From positions 1 to 64,000 of the forward strand of contig PACL01000017.1 of assembly GCA_002700095.1 (NCBI GenBank): 64,000 nt of DNA. Reading direction: 5' to 3'. Positions 20,229 through 29,334 of the stretch are shown piece by piece. Position numbers and translations under genes: made by a program. This DNA is from Fulvimarina sp. (GTDB lineage Bacteria; Pseudomonadota; Alphaproteobacteria; Rhizobiales; Rhizobiaceae). A model generated the notes under the pieces. It was not told the DNA's origin and did no database searches. It saw nothing but the letters and a program-made list of their open reading frames with translations. How positions within the stretch are numbered: position 1 is the stretch's first letter; each line of letters begins with the position of its first letter.

Positions 20229-23200
20229 TCACATCACCGCCAGCCCCGCCGGCCGCCTGAGATCCAGCGTCGCCGGGAACGACGGATCGGGGATCTCGCG
20301 CATCGGCTCGTATGCGCCCGGGGTGTGGCCGATGTCCTCGAAGCGGGCGAGGCGCCGCGCCTCGGCCTCGTAGGAATTGACCGGGAAGGTCTCGTAGCTG
20401 CGGCCGCCCGGATGGGCGACGTGGTAGACGCAGCCGCCGAGGGAACGCTTCGACCAGCGATCGTAGATGTCGAAGGTCAGCGGCGCGTGGACCGGGATCG
20501 TCGGGTGCAGGCCCGAGGCCGGCTGCCAGGCCTTGAAGCGGACGCCCGCGACCGCCTCCTTGCCGCGGCCGGTGGCCATCATCGGCACCTCGCGGCCGTT
20601 GCAGGTGACGATGTGGCGGGCCGGGATGAACTCCGAGAGCTTCACCTGCAGCCGCTCGACGGAACTGTCGACGAAGCGCACCGTGCCGCCGATCGCCCCG
20701 GTCTCGCCCATGACGTTCCACGGCTCCAGCGCCTGGCGCAGCTCCAGCGTCATCCCCTCGCGCTCGATCCGGCCGCAGAAGGGGAAGCGGAATTCGCACT
20801 GGGCTTCGAACCATTCGGGCTTCAGCGGATAGCCGGAACGGGCAAGGTCCGCGAGGACGTCCCGGAAATCCGCCCAGACGAATTCCGGCAGCATGAAGCG
20901 GTCGTGCAATTGCGTGCCCCAGCGCACGAACTTGCCCTCTTCCGGCGCGTTCCAGAACTTCATGATCAGCGCCCGGATGAGCAGCTGCTGGGCGAGACTC
21001 ATCTTCGGCTCCGGCGGCATCTCGAAGCCGCGGAACTCGACGAGGCCGAGCCGGCCGGTCGGCCCGTCCGGCGAATAGAGCTTGTCGATGCAGATCTCGG
21101 CCCGGTGGGTGTTGCCGGTGACGTCGATCAACAGGTTGCGGAACAAGCGGTCGGTGAGCCAGGGCGGGGTCGAGAAGCCGTCCTGCGTCACCTGCGCCAT
21201 GGCGATCTCCAGCTCGTAGAGCTGGTCGTGGCGGCCCTCGTCGACCCGCGGCGCCTGGCTGGTCGGGCCGATGAACAGGCCGGAGAACAGGTAGGACAGC
21301 GAGGGATGGCGCTGCCAGTAGAGGACGAGGGATTTCAGGAGGTCCGGCCGGCGCAGGAACGGCGAGTCGAGCGGGGTCGCCCCGCCGACGACGACGTGGT
21401 TGCCGCCGCCGGTGCCGGCATGCTTGCCGTCGATCATGAACTTGTCGGTGCCGAGCCGTGACTGGCGGGCGTCTTCGTAGACGCCCATGGTGATCGCCTT
21501 GGCCTCCTCCCAGGACGCGGAAGGGTGGACGTTGACCTCGATGACGCCGGGGTCCGGCGCGACCCGGATGACGTTGAGGCGCGGATCGGCCGGCGGCGCG
21601 TAGCCCTCGATCTGGACCGGCAGATCCTCGCGAATGGCGATATCCTCGATGGCGCCGAGAAGGTCGAGATAGGCCTCGGTGGATTCCAGCGGCGGCATGA
21701 AGACGCAGAGCTTGCCGTCCCGGGGTTCGATGGAGAGGGCGGTGCGCACATAGCCGACGATCCCGCCGGAGGCCGGGGCGAAGGAGCCATAGGTCGGAGT
21801 GAGGCCGGCCGCGGCGCCGCCCGCCGGCAGGGGCGGCAGCGGCGGCATCTCCTGGCGCATGTCGCCGGCAGGGCCGCCCAACGACTGGTTCATGCCGCCG
21901 GAGCCGCCGCCGTTTTCGCCGAGATGCTGCTGCATCTCCACCCGGCCCCATTGCTGGCGGTTCTGGGGCGGCAGCGGCGGGAAGGGCTGGGTCGGATCGT
22001 CGGGATGGATGAAGGGGAAGTCCGCCGGCCCCAGATGCGGCAGCGCCGCCAGCGGCAGCCGGTAGCCCATGGCCGAATCGCCCGGCACCAGGAACAGGTG
22101 CCGGCGCCGGGTCGACCAGCGCTCGGAGACCCACCGCACGCCGCGGGCCCGCGCCTGCCAGGCCTGGACCGGCAGGACATGGCCGGTCGGCTTGGGCAGT
22201 CCGCGCTCGAACACCTTGGCGAGGCGCGCCCGCTCCTCCCGGTCCTCCAGCTTGGAATCCGTCGGCTCGACGTTCTCGGGCAGCTGCGCCTCGCGCAAGA
22301 GCCAGTAGCCGGCATCCTCGAAGGCGGGCAGGACATTGTCGGAGGGGACCCCGATGGCCTCGGCCACCGCCCTGGTGAAGCGCTCGGACTCGGCCGCCCC
22401 GACGGGAGCGGCGTCGGTCTCCCGCGCGATCGCCTGGGGGTTCTGCCAGATCGGCACGCCGTCCTTGCGCCAGTAGAGCGAGAAGGTCCAGCGCGGCAGC
22501 GTCTCGCCGGGATACCACTTGCCCTGGCCGTAATGCAGGAAGCCGCCCGGCGCGAAGCGGTCCCGGAGCTTGCGGATCAGATCGTCGGCGAGCCCACGCT
22601 TGGTCGGGCCGGTGGCGTCGGCGTTCCATTCGGCCGCCTCGAAGTCGTCGATCGACACGAAGGTCGGCTCGCCGCCCATGGTCAGGCGGACGTCCGCGGC
22701 CTTCAGCTCGGCATCGACCCGTTTGCCGAGTTCGTCGAGCTCCTCCCAGCTTTCGTCGGAGAAGGGATAAGAGACCCGCGGCCGCTCGGCGACGCGGGTC
22801 ACCGACATGGCGAAGTCGAACTCCACCTCGGCATAGTCGACGCCGCCGGAGATCGGCGCGGCCGAGCGATAATGCGGCGTTGCGGCGAGCGGCACGTGGC
22901 TTTCGCCGGTCAGAAGGCCGGAGGTGGGGTCGAAGCCGATCCAGCCGGCACCGGGCAGATAAACCTCGGCCCAGGCATGCAGGTCGGTGAAATCGACATT
23001 GGTGCCAGCCGGGCCGTCGAGGGCGACCTTGTCCGGTTTCAGCTGGATCAGGTAGCCGGAGACGAACCGGGCGGCAAAGCCCAGGTGCCGCATGACGTTG
23101 ACGAGAAGCCAGGAGGAATCCCGGCAGGAGCCGGAGGCCTTCTCCAGCGTCTCCTCCGGCGTCTGCACGCCGGGCTCCATGCGCACCAGATATTCGATGT

Positions 23201-23663
23201 GGTTCGCGATCGTCTGGTTCAGCCCGACGAGGAAGTTGACCGTGTGGGTCTCGGAACGGTCGAGATCCTTCAGGAAGGCCTGGACCTTCGGGCCCATCGG
23301 CTCCGGCACCAGATAGGCGGCGAGATCGCTCTTGAGGATCGCGTCATACTCGAAGGGCCAGGCCTCGGCCGCCTCCTCGACGAAGAAGTCGAACGGATTG
23401 TAGACCGTCATGTCGGCGAGAAGATCGACCTCGATCTTGAACTCGGTCGCCTTCTCCGGGAAGACGAAGCGCGCGAGATAGTTGCCGAACGGGTCCTGCT
23501 GCCAGTTGATGAAGTGGTTCTCCGGCGTCACCTTCAGCGAATAGGACGGCACCTTGGTGCGCGAATGGGGCGCGGGGCGCAGCCGGATGACCTGGGGGGC
23601 GAGGGTGACGGGACGGTCGTATTTGTAGTGCGTCAGGTGGTTGAGCGCGGCAAGGATCGACAT
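20229..23663 (-). CDS. Giant transglutaminase/DUF2126 protein
   Basis: A 1144-residue protein with two parts. Residues 1-~300 are a transglutaminase N-terminal region and core with the triad C180 ([11 protein letters not shown]), H229 ([12 protein letters not shown]) and D245 ([12 protein letters not shown]). The rest is DUF2126, recognised by [59 protein letters not shown] and [23 protein letters not shown]2126 proteins accompany the ATP-grasp/alpha-E/transglutaminase system in many proteobacteria; their activity is not established. The start at 23663 ([13 protein letters not shown]) begins right at the conserved domain; an ATG 15 codons upstream is possible. It is divergent from the metallopeptidase gene. 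Confidence 0.9.
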   Translation of the reverse strand: MSILAALNHLTHYKYDRPVTLAPQVIRLRPAPHSRTKVPSYSLKVTPENHFINWQQDPFGNYLARFVFPEKATEFKIEVDLLADMTVYNPFDFFVEEAAEAWPFEYDAILKSDLAAYLVPEPMGPKVQAFLKDLDRSETHTVNFLVGLNQTIANHIEYLVRMEPGVQTPEETLEKASGSCRDSSWLLVNVMRHLGFAARFVSGYLIQLKPDKVALDGPAGTNVDFTDLHAWAEVYLPGAGWIGFDPTSGLLTGESHVPLAATPHYRSAAPISGGVDYAEVEFDFAMSVTRVAERPRVSYPFSDESWEELDELGKRVDAELKAADVRLTMGGEPTFVSIDDFEAAEWNADATGPTKRGLADDLIRKLRDRFAPGGFLHYGQGKWYPGETLPRWTFSLYWRKDGVPIWQNPQAIARETDAAPVGAAESERFTRAVAEAIGVPSDNVLPAFEDAGYWLLREAQLPENVEPTDSKLEDREERARLAKVFERGLPKPTGHVLPVQAWQARARGVRWVSERWSTRRRHLFLVPGDSAMGYRLPLAALPHLGPADFPFIHPDDPTQPFPPLPPQNRQQWGRVEMQQHLGENGGGSGGMNQSLGGPAGDMRQEMPPLPPLPAGGAAAGLTPTYGSFAPASGGIVGYVRTALSIEPRDGKLCVFMPPLESTEAYLDLLGAIEDIAIREDLPVQIEGYAPPADPRLNVIRVAPDPGVIEVNVHPSASWEEAKAITMGVYEDARQSRLGTDKFMIDGKHAGTGGGNHVVVGGATPLDSPFLRRPDLLKSLVLYWQRHPSLSYLFSGLFIGPTSQAPRVDEGRHDQLYELEIAMAQVTQDGFSTPPWLTDRLFRNLLIDVTGNTHRAEICIDKLYSPDGPTGRLGLVEFRGFEMPPEPKMSLAQQLLIRALIMKFWNAPEEGKFVRWGTQLHDRFMLPEFVWADFRDVLADLARSGYPLKPEWFEAQCEFRFPFCGRIEREGMTLELRQALEPWNVMGETGAIGGTVRFVDSSVERLQVKLSEFIPARHIVTCNGREVPMMATGRGKEAVAGVRFKAWQPASGLHPTIPVHAPLTFDIYDRWSKRSLGGCVYHVAHPGGRSYETFPVNSYEAEARRLARFEDIGHTPGAYEPMREIPDPSFPATLDLRRPAGLAVM

Positions 23664-23895
23664 GGTCGCTTTCGTCTTTGCGGGGAGCGTCCCGTTTCGT
23701 TTCACCACGTAAGCTTACCGCCATCTTGCGGTGCGGCAAGGCTTATCCGGCGTGTTGGGCCGCCGAGGCTCGGACATCGGGCGGATGTGACGCTGCGATA
23801 TTCGCTCCGGCCGGGCTTTCGGCCGGAACCAGCCATCCCTCCAAGCATTGACGGGCGCAACGTTTTTCGCGCGGTCCGCGCGCCGAGGTCTTCCG

Positions 23896-24966
23896 ATGAA
23901 ACTCTTTTCCTGCCCTGCCTGCTCCCAGGTCGTGTTCTTCGAGAACGTCCTGTGCGAGCGCTGCGGACACGCCCTCGGCTATGAGCCCGGGGCGAACCGC
24001 ATGCTGGCGCTCGATCCGGCGGACGGCATCTTCGTGTCGGCCGGCACCCATTCCGACGGATCCAGCTGGAAATACTGCGCGAACTACGACTACGGCGTCT
24101 GCAACTGGCTGATCGCCGGCGATAGTGCCGACCAGTTCTGCCGGGCCTGTCGCCACAATGTCACCGTGCCGGACGCCTCAGACCCGGACAATGTCGCGCG
24201 GTGGCGGAAGATGGAGATCGCCAAAAGGCGGATGGTCTACACGCTCCTCCGTCTCGGGCTGCCGCTGATCACCCGCGACGAGAATCCCGAGGGGCTGGGC
24301 TTCGACTTCCTCGCCGAGACCCCGGGGGAGCCGCATGTGATGACCGGCCATGATAACGGCCTCATCACCATCGCGCTGAGCGAGGCGGACGACGCCGAGC
24401 GCGAGACCCGGCGGACCTCGATGGGCGAGCCCTATCGCACCCTGCTCGGCCATTTCCGCCACGAGGTCGGCCACTGGTACTGGGACCGGCTGGTGCGCGA
24501 CGGCAATCCGGGCGCTCTGGAAGCCTGCCGGGCGATTTTCGGCGACGACACGGAAGATTACGGCGAGGCGCTGCAGCGGCACTACCAGAACGGCCCGAAG
24601 GCGAACTGGCAGGACGAATACGTCTCGTCCTATGCCGGCGCTCACGCCTGGGAGGACTTCGCCGAGACCTGGGCGCATTATCTCCACATCGTCGACACGC
24701 TGGAGACCGGCCACTGGTGGGGCGTCTCCGTCGATCCCAGGGTGCGCGATTCCGGGCTTTTGACGACCACCATCGACTTCGACGTCTTCGACCGGCTGGC
24801 CTCGATCGGCGACATCGACGAGGCCTGGCTGGCGCTGTCGGCGGCGCTCAACTCCTTCAACCGCGCCATGGGCCACCAGGATCTCTACCCCTTCGTCATC
24901 TCGGCGACGGTGCGGGACAAGCTCGGCTTCATCCATGATCTGGTGCGCGGGAAGGCGGGGAACTGA
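23896..24966 (+). CDS. Zinc-ribbon zincin-type metallopeptidase
   Basis: A 356-residue soluble protein. The N-terminus is a zinc ribbon (C6, C9, C20, C23) followed by further Cys pairs in KYCANYDYGVCNW and FCRACRHN. The body carries a zincin motif HEVGHWYWD (H189, E190, H193), with downstream acidic and aromatic residues in DEYVSSYAGAHAWEDFAETW that could supply the third zinc ligand. It matches the widely distributed uncharacterised family of zinc-ribbon putative metallopeptidases. The start at 23896 places the first ribbon cysteine at residue 6. It is transcribed away from the DUF2126 gene, 232 bp apart, and may act on products of that system; this is inference from position only. Confidence 0.85.
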   Translation: MKLFSCPACSQVVFFENVLCERCGHALGYEPGANRMLALDPADGIFVSAGTHSDGSSWKYCANYDYGVCNWLIAGDSADQFCRACRHNVTVPDASDPDNVARWRKMEIAKRRMVYTLLRLGLPLITRDENPEGLGFDFLAETPGEPHVMTGHDNGLITIALSEADDAERETRRTSMGEPYRTLLGHFRHEVGHWYWDRLVRDGNPGALEACRAIFGDDTEDYGEALQRHYQNGPKANWQDEYVSSYAGAHAWEDFAETWAHYLHIVDTLETGHWWGVSVDPRVRDSGLLTTTIDFDVFDRLASIGDIDEAWLALSAALNSFNRAMGHQDLYPFVISATVRDKLGFIHDLVRGKAGN

Positions 24967-24978
24967 GGGATCGTCGAT

Positions 24979-25012
24979 CGCTGTTCCGGGTCGTCAGGTC
25001 GCCGGAACAGCG
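24979..25012. terminator. Perfect 11-bp stem-loop between convergent genes
   Basis: CGCTGTTCCGG (24979-24989) pairs perfectly with CCGGAACAGCG (25002-25012) around a 12-nt loop. It sits 13 bp after the metallopeptidase stop and 12 bp before the stop of the minus-strand antitoxin gene, so it is well placed as a two-way terminator. It lacks a T-run on either side. Confidence 0.6.
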
Positions 25013-25024
25013 TCTCTCGACCCA

Positions 25025-25291
25025 TCAGGGGCGCAACCACCGCAGCCCGCGGTCGAGCAATTCGCGCATGAAACGCTGATACTCGATCCCCCGCAGCGCC
25101 GCTTCGGACTTGATGGCCTCGAGTTGTCGCTCGGGCATCTGCATGGTCACCCGTGCGACCTTGTCCTGGAACTCGTAGGAAGCGGGTTCCGCGGCGCTCC
25201 AGTCATATTCGCTGAGGTCTGCCTGCGCGACGAACCGCTCTGCAGCGTCATCGCTGGGAAGGGTCGGCCAGGGCTTTTTCGGCTCGCTCAT
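25025..25291 (-). CDS. Orphan CopG/BrnA-type ribbon-helix-helix antitoxin
   Basis: An 88-residue protein with a C-terminal ribbon-helix-helix (KVARVTMQMPERQLEAIKSE followed by IEYQRFMRELLDRGL) and an acidic N-terminal segment (FVAQADLSEYDW) like the toxin-binding arm of CopG-type type II antitoxins. The ATG at 25291 has a GGAG Shine-Dalgarno 8 nt upstream. No toxin-sized gene lies on either side: the downstream neighbour is the convergent metallopeptidase gene and the 300 bp upstream hold no convincing frame. The partner has been lost, is encoded elsewhere, or the protein acts alone. Confidence 0.72.
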   Translation of the reverse strand: MSEPKKPWPTLPSDDAAERFVAQADLSEYDWSAAEPASYEFQDKVARVTMQMPERQLEAIKSEAALRGIEYQRFMRELLDRGLRWLRP

Positions 25292-25591
25292 AGCTCTCCA
25301 CTTCCTTGTGATGCATGGACCGGGCCCTGATGGGACGAAGAAAGAACGCCGGCTGGAAAACCTGGGCAGACTCCTCAAGGTCTGCAACTCGCAATGTTCC
25401 TCGTCGTTCGGATGCGTTCTCCCATCCGTAAAGCCAAACAACGAAATTTCATCCGGCCCGAGGGCTGGACGCGGCGGCCGCAGCTTTAGTTAAGGGCGGG
25501 TGCATGGGCGGTTCACCGAAGATGAGCGCCCTGGCCTCGAAGGGACGAGTGCCCGCACGGCGAAAAGCCACGAACGACGGGGACTGACCAC
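25292..25591. other. Intergenic region upstream of treZ and the orphan antitoxin
   Basis: This 300-bp stretch separates two divergent genes and must hold both promoters. No open frame has coding character and no clear -10/-35 pair or strong symmetry was found. Nothing resembling a lost toxin gene could be recognised by reading it. Confidence 0.4.
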
Positions 25592-27475
25592 ATGGCACGA
25601 TCTGCCAACCATTTTGCATTCGAGACCCGGTGGGGCCCCCGCTTCGTCGAAGGCGGGGCCGAATTCCGCCTCTGGGCGCCCTCCGCGCCGTCGATCGAGC
25701 TCGCGCTCGGCGATGCGGCCGGCAAGCCGGTGGATTTCCTGCCGATGGAAAAGGCCGACGGCGGCTGGTGGCGGATCGTCACCGAGCGGGTGAAGCCGGG
25801 CGATCCTTACGGCTTTCGCCTCGACAGCGGCCTCGTCGTGCCGGATCCGGCCTCGCGCCGGCAGTTCGGCGACGTCCATTCCCTGTCGGTCCTCGTCGAT
25901 CCGACCGCCTATGAATGGAAGAGCGCCGACTGGAACGGCCGGCCTTGGGAAGAAACCGTCTTCTACGAGCTCCACACCGGCACGTTCTCGCCGAGCGGCG
26001 ATTTCGACGGCATCGTCGAGAGGCTCGACTATCTGAAGGAAACCGGCGTCACCGCCATCGAGCTCCTGCCGGTCGCTGAGTTCGGCGGGCGCCGGGGTTG
26101 GGGCTATGACGGCGTGCTGCTCTACTGCCCGCACGAAGTCTATGGCGGTGAAGCCGGGCTGAAGCGCCTCGTCGATGCCGCCCACGAGCGCGGCCTGATG
26201 GTCTTTCTCGACGTCGTCTACAATCACTTCGGCCCGGACGGGAACTATCTCGGCGCCTATGCGCCGGAGTTTTTCCACGAGGAGATCCACACGCCCTGGG
26301 GCGCTGCCATCGCATACGACGAGCAGCCGGTGCGCGACTTCATGATCGACAATGCGCTGTTCTGGCTGGAGGAGTTCCGCATCGACGGGCTGCGCCTCGA
26401 TGCCATCGATTCCATCAAGGACACCACCGACACGCCGCTGGTGAAGGAGCTTGCCGCCAGGGTGCGCGAGGTCTTCCCCGATCGCCACGTCCACATCACC
26501 ACCGAGGACGACCGCAACATCACCTGGCACATCGAGCGCGAGAACGGCCAGCCGGCTCTCGTCTCGGCCGAGTGGAACGACGACTTCCACCACACCGCCC
26601 ATGTCGTCGCGACCCACGAGGAAGAGGGCTATTACGCCGACTATTCCCGCAAGTCGGTCGCCCAGATGGCCAGGGCTCTGGCGACGGGCTTCGTCTTCCA
26701 GGGCGATCATTCCGCCCATCGTGGCAGGGATGTCGGCGTTTCCTCCGCGCATCTGCCGCCGACGGCCTTCGTCAACTTCCTGCAGAACCACGACCAGATC
26801 GGCAACCGCGCCTTCGGCGACCGGCTGACCGACCTCGCCTCGCGCCGGGTGGTCGAGTGCCTGCAGGCGGTGCTGCTCCTGTCGCCGCAGATCCCGCTGA
26901 TGTTCATGGGCGAAGAGTACGGCGAGACCCATCCGTTCTGCTTCTTCACCGATTTCGACGGCGAACTCGGTGCCGCGGTCCGCGAGGGCCGGCGGTCGGA
27001 ATTCCAGAAATTCGCCGCCTTCCACGACGAGGATGCCCGCAAGCTGATCCCCGATCCGAATGCCGAGAGCACCTTCGAGGCCTCCAAGCTCGACTGGTCC
27101 TCGCTGAACCGCCCGACCTACCGGCGCCGCCTCGCGATCGTGAAGCGCCTCCTGGAGAAGCGCCAGGCGCTGATCGTGCCGCTGCTGCGTGGCGCGCTGC
27201 CGGAGCGCTGCGGCGAGTATCACGTCTCCGACGACAGCCTCGCCTTCGTGGTCGCCTGGCATCTGAAGGACGGCGCGACGCTGCATCTCTTCGCCAATCT
27301 CGACGACGAGCCCTGGGCAGTCCCGAGCGACGTGGTCAGCGGCGACCTGACCTGCGGCGAGCTTCTCCATGCCCATCCCAAGGGCGCCGACGAGACGCTG
27401 CGCACCGGCGTCCTGCCGGGCCCCTCCGTGGTCTTCCGCCTCGAAGGCCAGAAGCTTCTCGCCGGGAACGCCTGA
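25592..27475 (+). CDS. treZ: Malto-oligosyltrehalose trehalohydrolase
   Basis: A 627-residue GH13 enzyme that releases trehalose from the end of maltooligosyltrehalose made by TreY. An N-terminal CBM48-like domain (VEGGAEFRLWAPSAPSIELA) precedes the barrel, with motifs TVFYELHTGTFSPSGDF, GYDGVLLYCPHEVYG, GLRLDAIDSI (D270), HITTEDDRN (E305) and LQNHDQIGNRAFGDR (D401). It is first in treZ-malQ-treY; its stop overlaps the malQ start (TGATG). With glgE-treS-glgB 15 kb upstream this gives the cell a second route from glucan to trehalose. Confidence 0.95.
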   Translation: MARSANHFAFETRWGPRFVEGGAEFRLWAPSAPSIELALGDAAGKPVDFLPMEKADGGWWRIVTERVKPGDPYGFRLDSGLVVPDPASRRQFGDVHSLSVLVDPTAYEWKSADWNGRPWEETVFYELHTGTFSPSGDFDGIVERLDYLKETGVTAIELLPVAEFGGRRGWGYDGVLLYCPHEVYGGEAGLKRLVDAAHERGLMVFLDVVYNHFGPDGNYLGAYAPEFFHEEIHTPWGAAIAYDEQPVRDFMIDNALFWLEEFRIDGLRLDAIDSIKDTTDTPLVKELAARVREVFPDRHVHITTEDDRNITWHIERENGQPALVSAEWNDDFHHTAHVVATHEEEGYYADYSRKSVAQMARALATGFVFQGDHSAHRGRDVGVSSAHLPPTAFVNFLQNHDQIGNRAFGDRLTDLASRRVVECLQAVLLLSPQIPLMFMGEEYGETHPFCFFTDFDGELGAAVREGRRSEFQKFAAFHDEDARKLIPDPNAESTFEASKLDWSSLNRPTYRRRLAIVKRLLEKRQALIVPLLRGALPERCGEYHVSDDSLAFVVAWHLKDGATLHLFANLDDEPWAVPSDVVSGDLTCGELLHAHPKGADETLRTGVLPGPSVVFRLEGQKLLAGNA

Positions 27476-29334
27476 TGACCGACAGACTCGACCGGCTGGC
27501 CACCAGCCAAGGCATCCAGATCACCTACGTCTCCGAACTCGGCGAGGAGAAGACGATCGACGACGACTCCAAGCGCGCGCTCCTGCGCGTCATCGGCGTC
27601 GATCCCGACGAAGGCGCCTTCGGCGATTTCCACTCGGTCGCCGAGACGCCGACGCTGTCCTGTCCGCTGCCGGACGTGATCGCCCGGAACCGCCACTGGG
27701 GCGTCGCCTGCCAGCTCTACGCCCTGCGCTCGGCGCGCAATCTCGGCATCGGCGATTTCGAGGATCTGGCGCAGCTGGCGATCGTCGCGGCGAGCGAGGG
27801 CGCCGACTTCGTCGGGGTCAACCCGCTGCACGCGCTGTTCCTCGCCGACCCCTCCCGCTACAGCCCCTATTCCCCCTCGACCCGTCGGTTCCTCAACCCC
27901 TTCTACATCGCCGTCGACCACATGGAGGGCGGCGCAGCGGCGATCGCGGCGCTGCGGGCCGAGCGGCCGGAGCTCTTCGACGTCGGCGACGGCGATCTCG
28001 TCGACTATCCGGCCATGGGCCGGTTGAAGCGCGCCTTGTTCGACGCCGTGTTCGATGCCCGCCGCAGCGAGCTGGACGACCTTCAGGCATTCCAGCGCTT
28101 CGTCGAAGACGGCGGCGAGGCGCTGCAGGGCTTCGCCCTGTTCGAGGCGATCTCGGAGGACCAGGTGGCAGCCGGCGCCCATGCCGGCTGGCACCACTGG
28201 CCGGAGCCGCTGAAGGACCGCCGTTCGGCGGAGGTCGCCCGCTTTGCTGAAGACAGGCGCGAGCGCGTCCTCTTTCATCTCTGGCTGCAGTTCGAGGCCG
28301 AGGAGCAGCTGGCCAGCGCCCAGGCGCGGGCAAAGACCGCCGGCATGGCGATCGGCCTCTATCTCGACCTTGCCGTCGGCGTCGCGCCGGACGGCGCCGA
28401 GACCTGGGCCGATCCGGCGCTGACGGTCAATTCGGCCCGCGTCGGCTCGCCGCCGGACATGTTCAACAGCCAGGGCCAGGACTGGGGGCTCGCGCCGCTG
28501 TCCCCGAAAGCCTTGGCGGAACGCGGCCACAAGCCGCTCTTCGACGCCTTCGAGGCGCTGACCCGCAATGCCGGCGCGGTGCGCATCGACCATGCGATGG
28601 GGCTGGCGAGACTCTGGTGGATCCCGAGCGAGGCGCGCTCGGCCGGCGGTGGCTATGTGCGCTACCATCTCGGCGCGATGATCGATGCCGTGGCGGCGGC
28701 GGCGAACGCCAATCGCTGCCTCGTCATCGGCGAGGACCTCGGCACGGTCCCGCCCGGCTTCCGCGAGATCATGGCAGGGGCCAACGTGTTCTCCTACCGG
28801 GTGCTCTATTTCGAGCGCCACCAGGACGGCAGCTTCATCGCTCCCGAGGCCTATCCGCGCCTGTCGCTCGCCTGCATCTCCACCCACGACCTCGCGACAC
28901 TGGCCGGCTGGTGGACGGGCAGCGACATCGAGCTGCGCCTCGAGGCGGGCACCCAGGACGAGGCGGCGACGACCCGCGACCGCACCTCCCGGCAAAACGA
29001 GAAGCGGATGCTCCTTGCGGCCCTCAGCCATGCCGGCGCGCTGCCGGACGAACTCGCGGCGAGCGCCCGCGGCGAGGCCGCGCCGCCCGAAGACCTGCCC
29101 GATGGGCTCGCGGTCGCCATCCATCGCCATCTCGCCCGCAGTGCCGCCCTGCTCTTTGCCGTCCAGCTCGACGACATGGTCGGGTCGAAGCGGCAGGCGA
29201 ACCTTCCCGGCACCACCGATCAATATCCGAACTGGCGCATCGTGACCCCCGTCCCGCTCGAGGACCTGGCCGCCAACGGCCGGTTCCGCGAGTTCGGCGC
29301 GGCCATGCGCGAAGAAAGGCCGAGATCCTCATGA
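27475..29334 (+). CDS. malQ: 4-alpha-glucanotransferase (amylomaltase)
   Basis: A 619-residue GH77 enzyme that disproportionates maltooligosaccharides. Motifs: WGVACQLYALRSARNLGIGD, SPYSPSTRRFLNPFYI, RIDHAMGLARLWWIP (nucleophile D372), VIGEDLGTVPPG (acid/base E420) and ISTHDLATLAGWW (D472). The N-terminal ~60 residues are a short extra region as in proteobacterial MalQ. The start at 27475 shares one base with the treZ stop, and the malQ stop overlaps the treY start by four bases. Lying between treZ and treY, it probably recycles short maltodextrins left by TreY/TreZ into chains long enough to be used again. Confidence 0.95.
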   Translation: MTDRLDRLATSQGIQITYVSELGEEKTIDDDSKRALLRVIGVDPDEGAFGDFHSVAETPTLSCPLPDVIARNRHWGVACQLYALRSARNLGIGDFEDLAQLAIVAASEGADFVGVNPLHALFLADPSRYSPYSPSTRRFLNPFYIAVDHMEGGAAAIAALRAERPELFDVGDGDLVDYPAMGRLKRALFDAVFDARRSELDDLQAFQRFVEDGGEALQGFALFEAISEDQVAAGAHAGWHHWPEPLKDRRSAEVARFAEDRRERVLFHLWLQFEAEEQLASAQARAKTAGMAIGLYLDLAVGVAPDGAETWADPALTVNSARVGSPPDMFNSQGQDWGLAPLSPKALAERGHKPLFDAFEALTRNAGAVRIDHAMGLARLWWIPSEARSAGGGYVRYHLGAMIDAVAAAANANRCLVIGEDLGTVPPGFREIMAGANVFSYRVLYFERHQDGSFIAPEAYPRLSLACISTHDLATLAGWWTGSDIELRLEAGTQDEAATTRDRTSRQNEKRMLLAALSHAGALPDELAASARGEAAPPEDLPDGLAVAIHRHLARSAALLFAVQLDDMVGSKRQANLPGTTDQYPNWRIVTPVPLEDLAANGRFREFGAAMREERPRSS

